DNA of 14,811 nucleotides from CAZRZN01 sp964604565 (GTDB lineage Bacteria; Pseudomonadota; Alphaproteobacteria; Rhodobacterales; Rhodobacteraceae): NCBI GenBank assembly GCA_964604565.1, contig CAZRZN010000090.1, forward strand, positions 1 through 14,811, written 5' to 3'. The position numbers were made by a program, and so were the translations under genes. A model generated the notes under the pieces. The model worked only from the letters and a program-made list of their open reading frames with translations. It was not told the origin of the DNA and ran no database searches. Below, one piece after another: positions 6,831 through 14,674 of the stretch (positions are counted from its first letter, which is position 1; every line of letters begins with the position of its first letter).

Positions 6831-8000
6831 ATGATCACACCACAGATGATAGGATGGGCCCACTCGAAATTCGGCAAGGCACCCGAGCAGACCCTGATCG
6901 AGTTGATGGGGACGGTTATTCCGGATGCGCTGACGCATGCCGGGGTCGGTAGTGATCGGGTCGACGGGATTTTCGTGGGTGTCTACAACAACGGATTTTC
7001 GCCGCAGGCCTTTGAGGGGTCCCTCGTGGGCATGGCCGTGCCGGAGCTGGCGCATGTGCCTTCCACCCACCTTGAAAACGCATGTGCCACTGGGTCGGCC
7101 GCGCTTTATGCCGCGATGGATTTCATCGCGGCAGGCCGTGGCAAGATCGCGCTCGTGGTTGGTGCCGAAAAGATGACCACGACCCCCACCGCGAAGGCCG
7201 GTGACATCATGCTGACGGCCTCCTATCGCGAGGAGGAGGGCGATATCGACGGCGGATTTGCCGGAATCTTTGGCCAGATCGCCGGCAGTTATTTCCAGCG
7301 TTATGGCGACCAGTCGACGGAACTGGCCATGATCGCAGCCAAAAACCACCATAACGGCATGTTGAACCCCTATGCGCATATGCACAAGGATTTCGGCGTC
7401 GCGTTCTGTAACACTGTTAGCGAAAAGAACCCATTGGTTGCGGGCCCGCTGCGGCGGACCGATTGTTCTCTGATTTCGGACGGTGCGGCGGCGATTGTCC
7501 TTGCCGCCCCGGAGGTTGCTGCCGAGGTGGAGCGCGCCATTGCGTTTCGCGCGCACAATCAGGTCAATGATGTGCTTGCCCTGTCGCGTCGTGACCCGAC
7601 CGAGTTCGCCGGTGCGCGGGGCGCATGGGCGAAATCGCTGGAACAGGCGGGCGTGGCGCTGGATGATCTGGACATGGTGGAAACCCACGACTGTTTCACA
7701 ATCGCCGAATTGCTGGAATATGAGGCAATGGGCCTTGCGCCGCGCGGCGAGGGTGGGCGCGTCATCCGCGAGGGCGTGACCGCGCGCGACGGAAGATTGC
7801 CGGTGAATCCGTCTGGCGGATTGAAATCGCGGGGCCATCCTCTGGGTGCAACAGGCGTTTCGCAACATGTCATGGCAGCGATGCAACTGGCCGGAGAGGC
7901 CGAGACGATGCAACTGCCCGATGTAAGTCTTGCGGGGGTCTTCAACATGGGCGGCGCTGCGGTGGCCAATTACGTCTCGATCCTGGAACGCGTGAAATGA
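6831..8000 (+). CDS. SCP2/SCPx-type thiolase (acetyl-CoA acetyltransferase family)
   Basis: A 389-residue thiolase. The nucleophilic Cys85 is in ENACATGSA. HDCF at 286-289 gives the His and second Cys typical of SCP2-type and archaeal-type thiolases, and GGLKSRGHPLGATG (329-342) gives the other catalytic His336. The C-terminal motif reads FNMGGAA rather than the CxGGG of classical thiolases, again as in the SCP2 type. A frame extends upstream to 6576, but that part overlaps iclR; the ATG at 6831 has GAGAGAG just before it and begins a normal thiolase. It should split a beta-ketoacyl-CoA with coenzyme A, or run the reverse condensation. Its stop overlaps the ligase start (ATGA). The family covers unusual, including branched or side-chain, acyl groups, so the substrate stays open. 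Confidence 0.93.
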   Translation: MITPQMIGWAHSKFGKAPEQTLIELMGTVIPDALTHAGVGSDRVDGIFVGVYNNGFSPQAFEGSLVGMAVPELAHVPSTHLENACATGSAALYAAMDFIAAGRGKIALVVGAEKMTTTPTAKAGDIMLTASYREEEGDIDGGFAGIFGQIAGSYFQRYGDQSTELAMIAAKNHHNGMLNPYAHMHKDFGVAFCNTVSEKNPLVAGPLRRTDCSLISDGAAAIVLAAPEVAAEVERAIAFRAHNQVNDVLALSRRDPTEFAGARGAWAKSLEQAGVALDDLDMVETHDCFTIAELLEYEAMGLAPRGEGGRVIREGVTARDGRLPVNPSGGLKSRGHPLGATGVSQHVMAAMQLAGEAETMQLPDVSLAGVFNMGGAAVANYVSILERVK

Positions 8001-9622
8001 GCGCGTCCGCCAACCGCGACCCCGCGCTGCCCTGGTCGACGCGAACGACCAATCTCGCGCATTTTCTGACGCGCAATGCCGCGCGCCTTGGTGATCGGCC
8101 GGCCATTGTCTGGGGTGACTTGACCTTGACCTGGGCCCAACTGGACGCCCGCGTCAGCGCGTTGGCCGCCGCGATGCGCAACCGGTTCGGTGTCATGGCG
8201 GGCGACCGTGTTCTGGTCCAGACGCCCAACAACAACCAGATCGTCGAATCGATGCTGGCATGTTGGCGGATCGGCGCGGTCTGGGTGCCGTCGAACTATC
8301 GCCAGCACCCGCATGAAATCGCGTATCTTGCGCAAAAAGCCGATGTGTCGCTGATGTTGTGTCACGAACAAAGTGGCCCCCACGCCGAGGCCTGCCAGGC
8401 CGCGCATCCGGGCCTGCGCGATGTAATCTGCATCGGATCCGGATTTGGCACATCCTACGATAGCCTGATTGCCGAGTTCATCGGGCAGGACGTCCCGAAC
8501 GCCGATGTCGACCGCGATGCCCCCGCATGGCTGTTCTTCACCTCCGGATCGACCGGCCACCCCAAGGCGGTCGTGCTGACCCATGGGCAATTGACCTTTG
8601 TCACGGTCAATCACCTCAATGACCTGATGCCCGGAACCGGCCCAGACGATCACAGCCTTGTCGTTGCGCCGCTGTCCCATGGGGCCGGAATGCATCAACT
8701 GTGCCAGATCGCCGCCGGTGCTTCGTCCATTCTGATGCCGCCCGGCAGAATGGACCCAGCCATCGCCTGGGAGCTGGTCGAACGCCATGCCGTGACGAAC
8801 ATGTTTACGGTGCCCACCATCGTGAAAATGCTCACCGAACATTCATCGGTCGATGAATTCGATCATTCCAGCCTGCGCTACGTGATCTACGCGGGCGCGC
8901 CGATGTACCGCGCCGATCAGAAACACGCGCTGCGCAAATTGGGCAAGGTTCTGGTGCAGTATTTCGGACTGGGCGAAGTGACCGGCGCGATCACGGTGCT
9001 GCCCGCCACCGATCACCACATCGAGGACACACCGGAGGCGCGCGTCGGCACCTGCGGATTTGAGCGGACCGGCCTTCATGTCTCGATCCAGGACGACGCT
9101 GGCAGCCACCTTGGGCCGATGGAAACCGGTGAGATCTGCGTCGCGGGTCCGGCGGTCTGCGCGGGGTATTTCCGGGACGAGGGCGCCAATTCCAAGGCCT
9201 TCCGCGACGGCTGGTTCCGGACAGGCGATCTCGGGCATCTCGACGCGCAGCGGTATCTTTTCATCACGGGGCGGGCGTCGGACATGTATATCTCCGGCGG
9301 ATCGAACGTCTATCCGCGCGAGATCGAGGAAATCCTGCTGACCCTCGATGAGCTGAGCGAGGTTGCCATCCTCGGTGCCCCGGACCCCAAATGGGGGGAG
9401 ATCGGGGTGGCCGTCTGCGTCCGCACGCCGGACTCGGACCTGAGCGAGGCGGATATCACGGCATTCCTCATGCAGCGCATCGCGCGCTACAAGCTGCCGC
9501 ACAGGGTCATATTCCTCGATGAGATGCCCAAATCGGGCTACGGCAAGATCACCAAGAAACTGGTGCGCGAGGTTCTGCAAGAACAGGGCCTGTGGCCCGA
9601 TCCTGATGCGGGGGCAGCCTGA
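7997..9622 (+). CDS. AMP-dependent acyl-CoA synthetase/ligase
   Basis: A 541-residue ANL-superfamily enzyme that activates a carboxylic acid with ATP and forms its CoA thioester. The phosphate-binding loop is TSGSTGHPK (182-190). The adenine-region motif is QYFGLGEVTG (321-330), with GEVTG where many relatives have TE. GWFRTGD with Asp411 and GRASDMYISGGSNVYPREIE (425-444) form the hinge region. The C-terminal catalytic lysine is Lys517 in GYGKITK. It overlaps the thiolase by four bases and the next gene by one, so all are translated together. It probably makes the CoA ester of the acid imported by the divergent TRAP system. Substrate class (fatty, aromatic or hydroxy acid) cannot be decided from motifs. 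Confidence 0.94.
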   Translation: MSASANRDPALPWSTRTTNLAHFLTRNAARLGDRPAIVWGDLTLTWAQLDARVSALAAAMRNRFGVMAGDRVLVQTPNNNQIVESMLACWRIGAVWVPSNYRQHPHEIAYLAQKADVSLMLCHEQSGPHAEACQAAHPGLRDVICIGSGFGTSYDSLIAEFIGQDVPNADVDRDAPAWLFFTSGSTGHPKAVVLTHGQLTFVTVNHLNDLMPGTGPDDHSLVVAPLSHGAGMHQLCQIAAGASSILMPPGRMDPAIAWELVERHAVTNMFTVPTIVKMLTEHSSVDEFDHSSLRYVIYAGAPMYRADQKHALRKLGKVLVQYFGLGEVTGAITVLPATDHHIEDTPEARVGTCGFERTGLHVSIQDDAGSHLGPMETGEICVAGPAVCAGYFRDEGANSKAFRDGWFRTGDLGHLDAQRYLFITGRASDMYISGGSNVYPREIEEILLTLDELSEVAILGAPDPKWGEIGVAVCVRTPDSDLSEADITAFLMQRIARYKLPHRVIFLDEMPKSGYGKITKKLVREVLQEQGLWPDPDAGAA

Positions 9623-10473
9623 TGTCGTTGCGCGTTGACATTCGTCACCCGGGCACGCCGGCCTCCGTGCCTTTCCAGACGGCAATGGGCACGGTGGTCT
9701 CACGCGATGTGCGTCTGGAAGCGGGCGGCATTCTGATGCAGGAGGTTGCCCGCGTGATGGAGGCGGAGGGCTGCGAGAGCGGCGTGATCGTTCTGGATGG
9801 CATGGCAATGGGGCCTTACCGCTATGTCGGGCCGGATCGGTCGACAGACGGCATACATGCGGCTTGGTATAGCGCGCCCCGCGCCGGAGAGGCGGCCCGC
9901 ATTCAGGCCGGGACAGCGATCGTCGGGCGCCGCGATGGCGATTGGTGGTTGCATGCGCATGCGGTCTGGGACGAGGTGGGCTGCGGTGCCCGTGCCGGGC
10001 ATCTGCTGCCGGATGAGGTTACGCTGTCCGAGGGGGCAAACGTCACGCTTCACGCCTTTACCGGTGGGGTCTTTGACGTGTCCCTGAACGAAGAGACGCA
10101 GTTTCCTGTCTTTCACCCGACGGGCGGTCAGGACAGCGGCAATGCGGTGATCGCCAAGGTTAATCCACATCACGATATCAGCGCCTGCATCCTGCAAATC
10201 GCGTCGGATGCCGGGTTTCGTTCGGCTCGCGTCTTTGGTGTCGGGAGCCTGATAGGCGCGGAGTTTACAGACGGGTCAACTGCCATGATCTCGTCAATCT
10301 CCGAGGTTTTCGTGATGCAGGACGCCTACGTCGACAGCGGCGAGATTACCGTGCCGATGTATTGCGTGGACCCGGAGGCCGGGCATTTTTCCGGTCCTCT
10401 GGCGCCGGGCAAAAGCCCGGTCTGCGTAACCTTCGAACTGCTGATGATCGAAGATCCACCCGGTCAGGCGTAA
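9622..10473 (+). CDS. Tandem PPC (DUF296) domain protein
   Basis: A 283-residue protein made of two PPC/PCC-type (DUF296) halves. The first (about 15-155) contains the family hallmark LHAHAVWDEVGCGARAGHLL (110-129), with histidines 111, 113 and 127 as possible metal ligands, then GANVTLHAFTGGVFD. The second half (about 183-275) begins DISACILQIASDAGFRSARVFGVGSLIGAEFTDG and lacks the same histidine motif. PPC domains occur singly in bacteria and at the C-terminus of plant AT-hook proteins; no AT-hook is visible here. The ATG overlaps the ligase stop (TGATG), which ties it to the thiolase/ligase operon. That position argues for a role in the pathway, for example an enzyme or ligand sensor, rather than DNA binding. 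The function is unknown. Confidence 0.8.
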   Translation: MSLRVDIRHPGTPASVPFQTAMGTVVSRDVRLEAGGILMQEVARVMEAEGCESGVIVLDGMAMGPYRYVGPDRSTDGIHAAWYSAPRAGEAARIQAGTAIVGRRDGDWWLHAHAVWDEVGCGARAGHLLPDEVTLSEGANVTLHAFTGGVFDVSLNEETQFPVFHPTGGQDSGNAVIAKVNPHHDISACILQIASDAGFRSARVFGVGSLIGAEFTDGSTAMISSISEVFVMQDAYVDSGEITVPMYCVDPEAGHFSGPLAPGKSPVCVTFELLMIEDPPGQA

Positions 10474-11075
10474 CGGTATCTGAGTTTGCGTGCGGACACC
10501 GTTGACCGGTAGCGGACGCGGCCCCTGCGAAGGCGCTGTATCCTGCTGCGTGCGGCTGTCTACGTTCGTTCCGGCGGCCTCCTTGCAAGGCGCTCGGCCT
10601 GCCAGCCCGTTCACTGCTGGCGTCAATGACATCCGCGCGCCGCGTCCCTGCTGTGCCCTTGTGCAGTCTGCCCGGCCTGTCTGGGCAGACAGAGCCGACA
10701 TGCGTTGTGACCCTGCGCGGGCGAGCGTTCCTTTCGGTGAAGCTGAACGTTTCGCGAACACTGCGATGAAATCGGGATCGGCCTGGGCCAACGTCTTGCG
10801 CTGTTTTCACAAATCCCGCCTGCTGGGACCAGGTGATGCGGACCTTGGACGCCTCTGCTGTCCAGGGCGTCTTCAAAATGAATACAGAGGGACATGGTTC
10901 GCCTCTGTTCCCGCCATGGGGCAGATCTGAACGGCGCAGCAATCGAGACCGGCCCTCGTAGACCTGCCAACTCGTCTGAAAACTGCCGGTTTCAGGTGGT
11001 CAACACTCCGAAAACTGTATAAAAAAGCTGGTATAGAAATGACCGATGCGCCCGAAAAAAACTGGAGGTAGTTCG
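10474..11075. other. Non-coding stretch with several inverted repeats
   Basis: No frame on either strand shows a ribosome-binding site plus a recognisable protein, although high GC leaves frames of 115-198 codons open. Hairpin-capable repeats are GTCTGCCC/GGGCAGAC (10666-10673 with 10683-10690) and CTGAAA/TTTCAG (10976-10981 with 10990-10995). A weak AACGGT/ACCGTT pair (10472-10477 with 10498-10503) follows the end of the PPC gene but lacks a T-run. The stretch ends with the gntR control region. It may hold a decayed gene or mobile element, but none could be recognised. Confidence 0.45.
11013..11039 (+). promoter_or_regulatory. Candidate GntR control boxes upstream of gntR
   Basis: AACTGTATAAAA (11013-11024) is followed by CTGGTATAGAAA (11028-11039), so GTATA recurs with a 14-bp step. 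The first box matches AATTGTATAAAA at 12076-12087, upstream of the cupin operon, in 11 of 12 positions. GGTATA-type repeats are the known target of the FadR-group regulator NanR, which makes these boxes reasonable operator candidates. They could also simply be AT-rich -10 elements. Confidence 0.35.
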
Positions 11076-11816
11076 ATGAAACGGCCCGTGACGGCGACCT
11101 CGAACAAGGTCATCCGGGAGCCTCAGGTGCCGGGCGAGGGCAAAGATGGTTGTCCCACACTCCATGCGCGCATCGTCGATCGTCTGCGTGAAGACATTCT
11201 CTCAGCCCAATTGCCGGAGGGAACCGCACTGCGTCAGGACCGGCTGGCACAGCGGTATGGCGCCAGCCGGATCCCGGTGCGCGAGGCGTTGCTACAGCTC
11301 GAGGGCGAAGGTCTTGTGCGACAGAAGGCCCACCATGGATATACCGTTTCCCGGCTTTCGCTTTCCGAGATCGCAGAAGAATTCGACTTGCGTGCGATGC
11401 TGGAAGCGGACCTGATCACGCGGTCCATTCCACGGCTGAAGCGCGCCCATATCACCGCCGCCCGCGAGGTTCTTGATCGCCTTGACGGCACAAAGGGAGA
11501 GGTTGTCGATGTGCGCAGGTGGGGCGAACTCAATTGGGATTTGCACCGCATCCTGCTGGAACCGGCGGGAAGGGACCGGACCATGCGGATCATTCACAAT
11601 CTGCACCGCAGTGGCAGCCGTTACGTGCGGATGCAAATGAGCATGAACGAAAATACCAAGACAGCGGCCGATCTGGAGCATCGCCGCCTGCTCAAAGCCT
11701 GCGCAGACCGTGACATCCATGAGGCGCGCCGGGTGATGGCAGAGCATATCCTCCATGCGCGCGACGAACTTCTGGCGGCGTTTGCCAAAGGTGACACAAG
11801 AGACTTGCGCGGTTGA
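11076..11816 (+). CDS. GntR family transcriptional regulator, FadR/FCD type
   Basis: A 246-residue regulator. The N-terminal winged helix (about 28-95) contains LHARIVDRLREDILSAQLPEG and SRIPVREALLQLEGEGLV. The FCD effector domain follows (about 100-235), with Asn153/His157 in NWDLH, His202 in EHRRLL and His224 in AEHI at the usual metal-ligand positions. It therefore probably belongs to the metal-binding FCD group that senses small organic acids. A start at 11046 is possible, but the ATG at 11076 has GGAGG 7 bases upstream. It stands alone, 525 bases before the cupin operon in the same direction. A box shared by both upstream regions suggests that it regulates itself and that operon (inference). 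Confidence 0.93.
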   Translation: MKRPVTATSNKVIREPQVPGEGKDGCPTLHARIVDRLREDILSAQLPEGTALRQDRLAQRYGASRIPVREALLQLEGEGLVRQKAHHGYTVSRLSLSEIAEEFDLRAMLEADLITRSIPRLKRAHITAAREVLDRLDGTKGEVVDVRRWGELNWDLHRILLEPAGRDRTMRIIHNLHRSGSRYVRMQMSMNENTKTAADLEHRRLLKACADRDIHEARRVMAEHILHARDELLAAFAKGDTRDLRG

Positions 11817-12341
11817 GACGTCGTTGCCGTTTTAGCGACTGACGTGCCTCACGGTTCCAGACGATTGACCGATGTGGCCAAGGGCTGCCTTACGCCATGC
11901 TCTGACCGATCACCTACCAAGGCTGATCAATATCTCTGGCGCGCCGGTCCTGTTCCGCCAAGATTGACGTCCGTGGCTGTAAAATGCTCCTGGATCGAGC
12001 TACCTGCTCAAAAAACTCTCACAACCATCTGAAAACGCGACGGCTTTCCATTAATTTCAAAAAACGCTTCCAATAAATTGTATAAAATGTAGCCTTAGCC
12101 TGAACTTGGAGGGCGGGTATCTGAGCAGCCCTTAGGATTTTTGGACAGGGGCAGCGGCCTTGATGCTAGCGACTTCCTCACGCAACCCCGGCACGGCGGG
12201 GGTGAGGGTAAATCTGGCGGCCCGCGGACGTTGGGGATCTTGGCGCTTGCGGCAATCCGATATGCCTCCTGCGGCATCTAGCGGTCCCGCCTGAGGCTGG
12301 CGTGCCGCTTTCTGCCAGTCTGAAACGAAGGAAAACATGCG
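11817..12341 (+). other. Long intergenic region and leader before the cupin operon
   Basis: No gene is supported. An AT-rich segment near 12040-12090 contains AATTGTATAAAA (12076-12087), a candidate promoter or GntR box. Between it and the cupin start lie about 250 bases with hairpin-capable repeats. The strongest is CCTCAC (12176-12181) with GTGAGG (12202-12207), containing an inner stem CCCCG/CGGGG (12186-12190 with 12197-12201). Others are ATGCC/GGCAT (12262-12266 with 12273-12277) and AGCGG/CCGCT (12280-12284 with 12305-12309). A long structured 5' leader is possible. No known riboswitch was recognised. Confidence 0.4.
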
Positions 12342-12728
12342 ATGAAGGTCGAAGATCACAACACTGCGGAGCTGGAAACCTGGCGCGACGGCGTGCGGAC
12401 ACAGATGCGTGCCTCGGCGCTCACCTCCGCCCATCAATTGTGCATCTTTGAGCAGTGGTGTGACGTGGGCCTTGGGGCCCCGATGCACATACACGCGGTG
12501 GAGGAAGTTCTCGAGATCATCGCGGGAAAGGCTGAGATTTGGCTGGGCGACGAAAGCATGGTCGTCACGCCGAACCAGTCGGTTCTGATTCCCTGCGGAG
12601 CCTGGCACGGCTTTCGCAATGTCGGCGAGGACACTTTGCACGTGCGCGCGACCCTGGCGGCGGCGGTGTTCGAGGCAAGCTACCAGGACCGGAACGAGCT
12701 TTCGCGGCGCTATTCGCCCCAAGTCTGA
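12342..12728 (+). CDS. Small single-domain cupin protein
   Basis: A 128-residue protein with one beta-barrel cupin domain. The first cupin motif gives His49, His51 and Glu55 (PMHIHAVEEVLEIIAGKAEI). The second, SVLIPCGAWHGFRN, gives His89. All four residues expected to hold a divalent metal are present. AAGGA lies 9 bases before the ATG. Family members include isomerases, dioxygenases and sugar- or acid-binding proteins, so activity cannot be assigned. It is the first gene of the right-hand operon, 68 bases before the dehydrogenase, and may act on the same hydroxy or keto acid (inference). Confidence 0.9.
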   Translation: MKVEDHNTAELETWRDGVRTQMRASALTSAHQLCIFEQWCDVGLGAPMHIHAVEEVLEIIAGKAEIWLGDESMVVTPNQSVLIPCGAWHGFRNVGEDTLHVRATLAAAVFEASYQDRNELSRRYSPQV

Positions 12729-12796
12729 GCCTGCCTCCCCCAAGAAAATCGGTTTGGGCGACAGTCCGTGTCCCTAAAGTCAACAAGGATGTATGA

Positions 12797-13747
12797 ATGA
12801 CGATCTCGAAGACCGCCATCGCAGGGTCCGGTGTTATCGGAAGCTCTTGGGCGATCGTGTATGCCCGGGCCGGGTGCAGTGTCGCCATCTATGAGCGCAG
12901 CGCGGAGCGCCGCGATCAGATCCGGATGGCGTTGCACAGCAGCATCGGCGACTCCGCCTCCTTGTTGTCGGAGGGCGAAACCGTCGAGCGTGTCCTGAAT
13001 CGCATTTCCGTCCACGACACGCTTGGGGCCGCCGTCGAGAAGGCTGAATTCGTGCATGAGTGCATCGAGGAAAAGCTGGAGAGCAAGAAGGCGATCTTTG
13101 CCGAACTTGATCGGCTCGCACCGGCAGATGCCATCCTCGCGACCACGACATCCAGCTTTCCGGTCTCTCTTTTCGCAAGCGATCTGGCATGCCGGGACCG
13201 CTGCATTGTCGTTCACCCGGCAACACCGCCCCATCTTTTGCCGGTGACCGAAATCTGCCCGGCACCCTTCACCTCTGACGCTGTATTCCGCGCGGCGACG
13301 GACTTCATGCGGGACTGTGGCCAAACCCCGGTTCACATAAAAAAGGAAGTCGAGGGTTTCGTTCTCAATCGGATGCAGGCCGCGCTGATCGTGGAAATGC
13401 TGACACTGATGCGCGAAGGACTGATCGATCCGAAAGACATCGATTCCATCATCAGTCAGGGTTTCGGCCTGCGCTGGGCCTTTCTGGGACCGTTCGAAGG
13501 GGTCGACCTCAACGCGCAGGGCGGCATCCGGCAATATCTTCAGAACTTCGGATTTCTCTTCAACGATCGCGCCAAGGACTACGGGCTTGGCGAGGTGATC
13601 ACCCCGGAAACGGTGGCCGAGCTTGAGGCCTATGCACGCGGTCGGATCCCGCTGGATGCGCTGCACGAAAAGGTCGCGTGGCGTGATCAGTCCATCCTGG
13701 CGCTGCGGGCCCTGAAGGCGGAGCGCGGCACGGTGGATCACAGTTGA
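12797..13747 (+). CDS. 3-hydroxyacyl-CoA dehydrogenase family protein (lambda-crystallin / L-gulonate 3-dehydrogenase-like)
   Basis: A 316-residue NAD-dependent dehydrogenase. The Rossmann motif GSGVIG is at 10-15, with Glu33 ending the second strand. His140 in VVHPATPPHLLPVTEI and Glu152 form the likely catalytic pair, Ser119/Ser120 in TTTSSF and Asn191 in GFVLNR complete the usual site, and a helical C-terminal domain follows (about 185-316). The HPxxPPxxxPxxE pattern is closer to lambda-crystallin/L-gulonate 3-dehydrogenase and L-carnitine dehydrogenase than to fatty-acid enzymes. The expected reaction is oxidation of a 3-hydroxy acid or its derivative to the 3-keto form. The start is supported by AAGGA 7 bases upstream. 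Its stop overlaps the TTG start of the next gene. The precise substrate is not known. Confidence 0.9.
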   Translation: MTISKTAIAGSGVIGSSWAIVYARAGCSVAIYERSAERRDQIRMALHSSIGDSASLLSEGETVERVLNRISVHDTLGAAVEKAEFVHECIEEKLESKKAIFAELDRLAPADAILATTTSSFPVSLFASDLACRDRCIVVHPATPPHLLPVTEICPAPFTSDAVFRAATDFMRDCGQTPVHIKKEVEGFVLNRMQAALIVEMLTLMREGLIDPKDIDSIISQGFGLRWAFLGPFEGVDLNAQGGIRQYLQNFGFLFNDRAKDYGLGEVITPETVAELEAYARGRIPLDALHEKVAWRDQSILALRALKAERGTVDHS

Positions 13748-14556
13748 CGGGCAATTCAGCCTCCGCCGCACCCGAACGCAAGGTCGGGTTGATCGGTTTT
13801 GGTGCCATCGGCCGCTCCGTTGCGCAGATCCTGTTGTCTGAGCCGGGCTACCGGCTTGGGATCATGACGCGCACCAGTGATATTGGCGGAAATGCTGGTG
13901 ACAGGGCAGAACAGATCGACTCCATTGCGGGGCTTGTCGACTGGCAACCTGATATCGTGGTTGAGGCCGCATCGGCCCAAGCGTTCGCGCATTATGTCCC
14001 AGCCTGTCTGACAGCGGGGATCGACGTGGTCGCGGCATCTGTCGGGGCGCTACAGGATGCGGACCTCATGGCGAGGATCCTGCCGATCTGTGACGAAAAG
14101 GACAGTCACCTGATCGTTCCCGCCGGCGCGGTCGGGGGGCTTGATCATATCGCTGCGGCAGCCCTTCATGCCGAAACGCATGTGACATACACCTCGCGTA
14201 AGCCGCCCGCCGCCTGGACGTCGGAGATTGCATCCCTCGGCCTGTCGGAGGCCGTGACCCAAGGCGCTGTGACGCTCTACGAGGGCGATGCGCGGGAGGC
14301 AGCAAGACGCTATCCAAAGAATTTGAACGCCGGGCTGACCATCGCCCTTTCCGCAGGCTTCGAGCGCACACGCGTCCGTGTGGTCGCTGATCCCGAGGTG
14401 GATCAGAACACGCACGAGATCTTGATCCACGGTCCCCTCGGGGAAAGTTTCATGCGGTTTCGCAATACACCGGACCCAGCAAATCCGAAAACATCGGCCA
14501 TCACCGCCTTCAGTCTTGCCGCCGCAACGATGCGCCGGTTCGGAGCACTGCAATGA
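13744..14556 (+). CDS. Aspartate dehydrogenase family protein (NadX-like), TTG start
   Basis: A 270-residue protein matching L-aspartate dehydrogenases throughout: GLIGFGAIG (15-23), VVEAAS (72-77), ASVGAL (98-103), VPAGAVGGLDHIAAAAL (125-141), RKPPAAW (152-158), and NTHEI (222-226) with the expected catalytic His224. The known family reaction is reversible NAD(P)-linked deamination of aspartate to iminosuccinate/oxaloacetate. No ATG precedes the Rossmann motif; the only suitable start is TTG at 13744, which overlaps the previous stop as TTGA and so is probably coupled to it. No nadA, nadB or nadC gene is nearby, and the neighbours are catabolic. It may therefore act on aspartate or a related amino/imino acid in degradation rather than in NAD synthesis (inference). 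Confidence 0.88.
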   Translation: MTGNSASAAPERKVGLIGFGAIGRSVAQILLSEPGYRLGIMTRTSDIGGNAGDRAEQIDSIAGLVDWQPDIVVEAASAQAFAHYVPACLTAGIDVVAASVGALQDADLMARILPICDEKDSHLIVPAGAVGGLDHIAAAALHAETHVTYTSRKPPAAWTSEIASLGLSEAVTQGAVTLYEGDAREAARRYPKNLNAGLTIALSAGFERTRVRVVADPEVDQNTHEILIHGPLGESFMRFRNTPDPANPKTSAITAFSLAAATMRRFGALQ

Positions 14557-14616
14557 TCCGGAGATGCCCCCTGACATCAATGTCGACCCGGCCAGGACCT
14601 GCGGGTTCTTTCCGCC

Positions 14617-14638
14617 GAGCGCGTCGCAATGCGCGCTC
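14617..14638 (+). promoter_or_regulatory. Stem-loop between the AspDH-like gene and dctP2
   Basis: GAGCGCG (14617-14623) and CGCGCTC (14632-14638) form a 7-bp GC-rich stem with an 8-base loop. No T-run follows, so it is not a classic terminator. It lies 36 bases before the second TRAP binding-protein gene and may modulate or protect that message. Confidence 0.45.
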
Positions 14639-14674
14639 AAACTTCCTCTCACTGAAAGCGTAGGAGCACATCTC

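Noticed and set aside
6795..7913. A 372-codon open frame on the minus strand opposite the thiolase gene
   Set aside because: It is antisense to an unmistakable thiolase, has no recognisable protein motifs, and fits the open antisense frames common in GC-rich genes.
8843..9808. A 321-codon minus-strand frame opposite the acyl-CoA ligase
   Set aside because: Low-complexity, Arg/Pro-rich product, antisense to a motif-complete ligase.
10490..10930. A 146-codon plus-strand frame after the PPC gene
   Set aside because: No ribosome-binding site, cysteine/arginine-rich composition, no motif; other frames of this stretch are equally open.
11817..11860. Possible terminator after gntR (partial inverted repeat around ACGTCG and CGACTGACGT)
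   Set aside because: The arms are interrupted and no T-run follows.
12132..12743. Minus-strand frame whose C-terminal part (LTPAVPGLREEVASIKAAAP) looks protein-like
   Set aside because: Most of it is antisense to the cupin gene, no ribosome-binding site was found, and no family could be named. A remnant in 12132-12338 cannot be excluded.
12710..13771. A 353-codon open frame on the minus strand opposite the dehydrogenase gene
   Set aside because: The plus strand encodes a complete dehydrogenase with all catalytic residues; the antisense product shows no family pattern.
14553..14663. A 36-residue frame starting as ATGA at the end of the AspDH-like gene
   Set aside because: Very short, Arg-rich, no recognisable pattern and covers the hairpin; the overlap alone is too weak as evidence.
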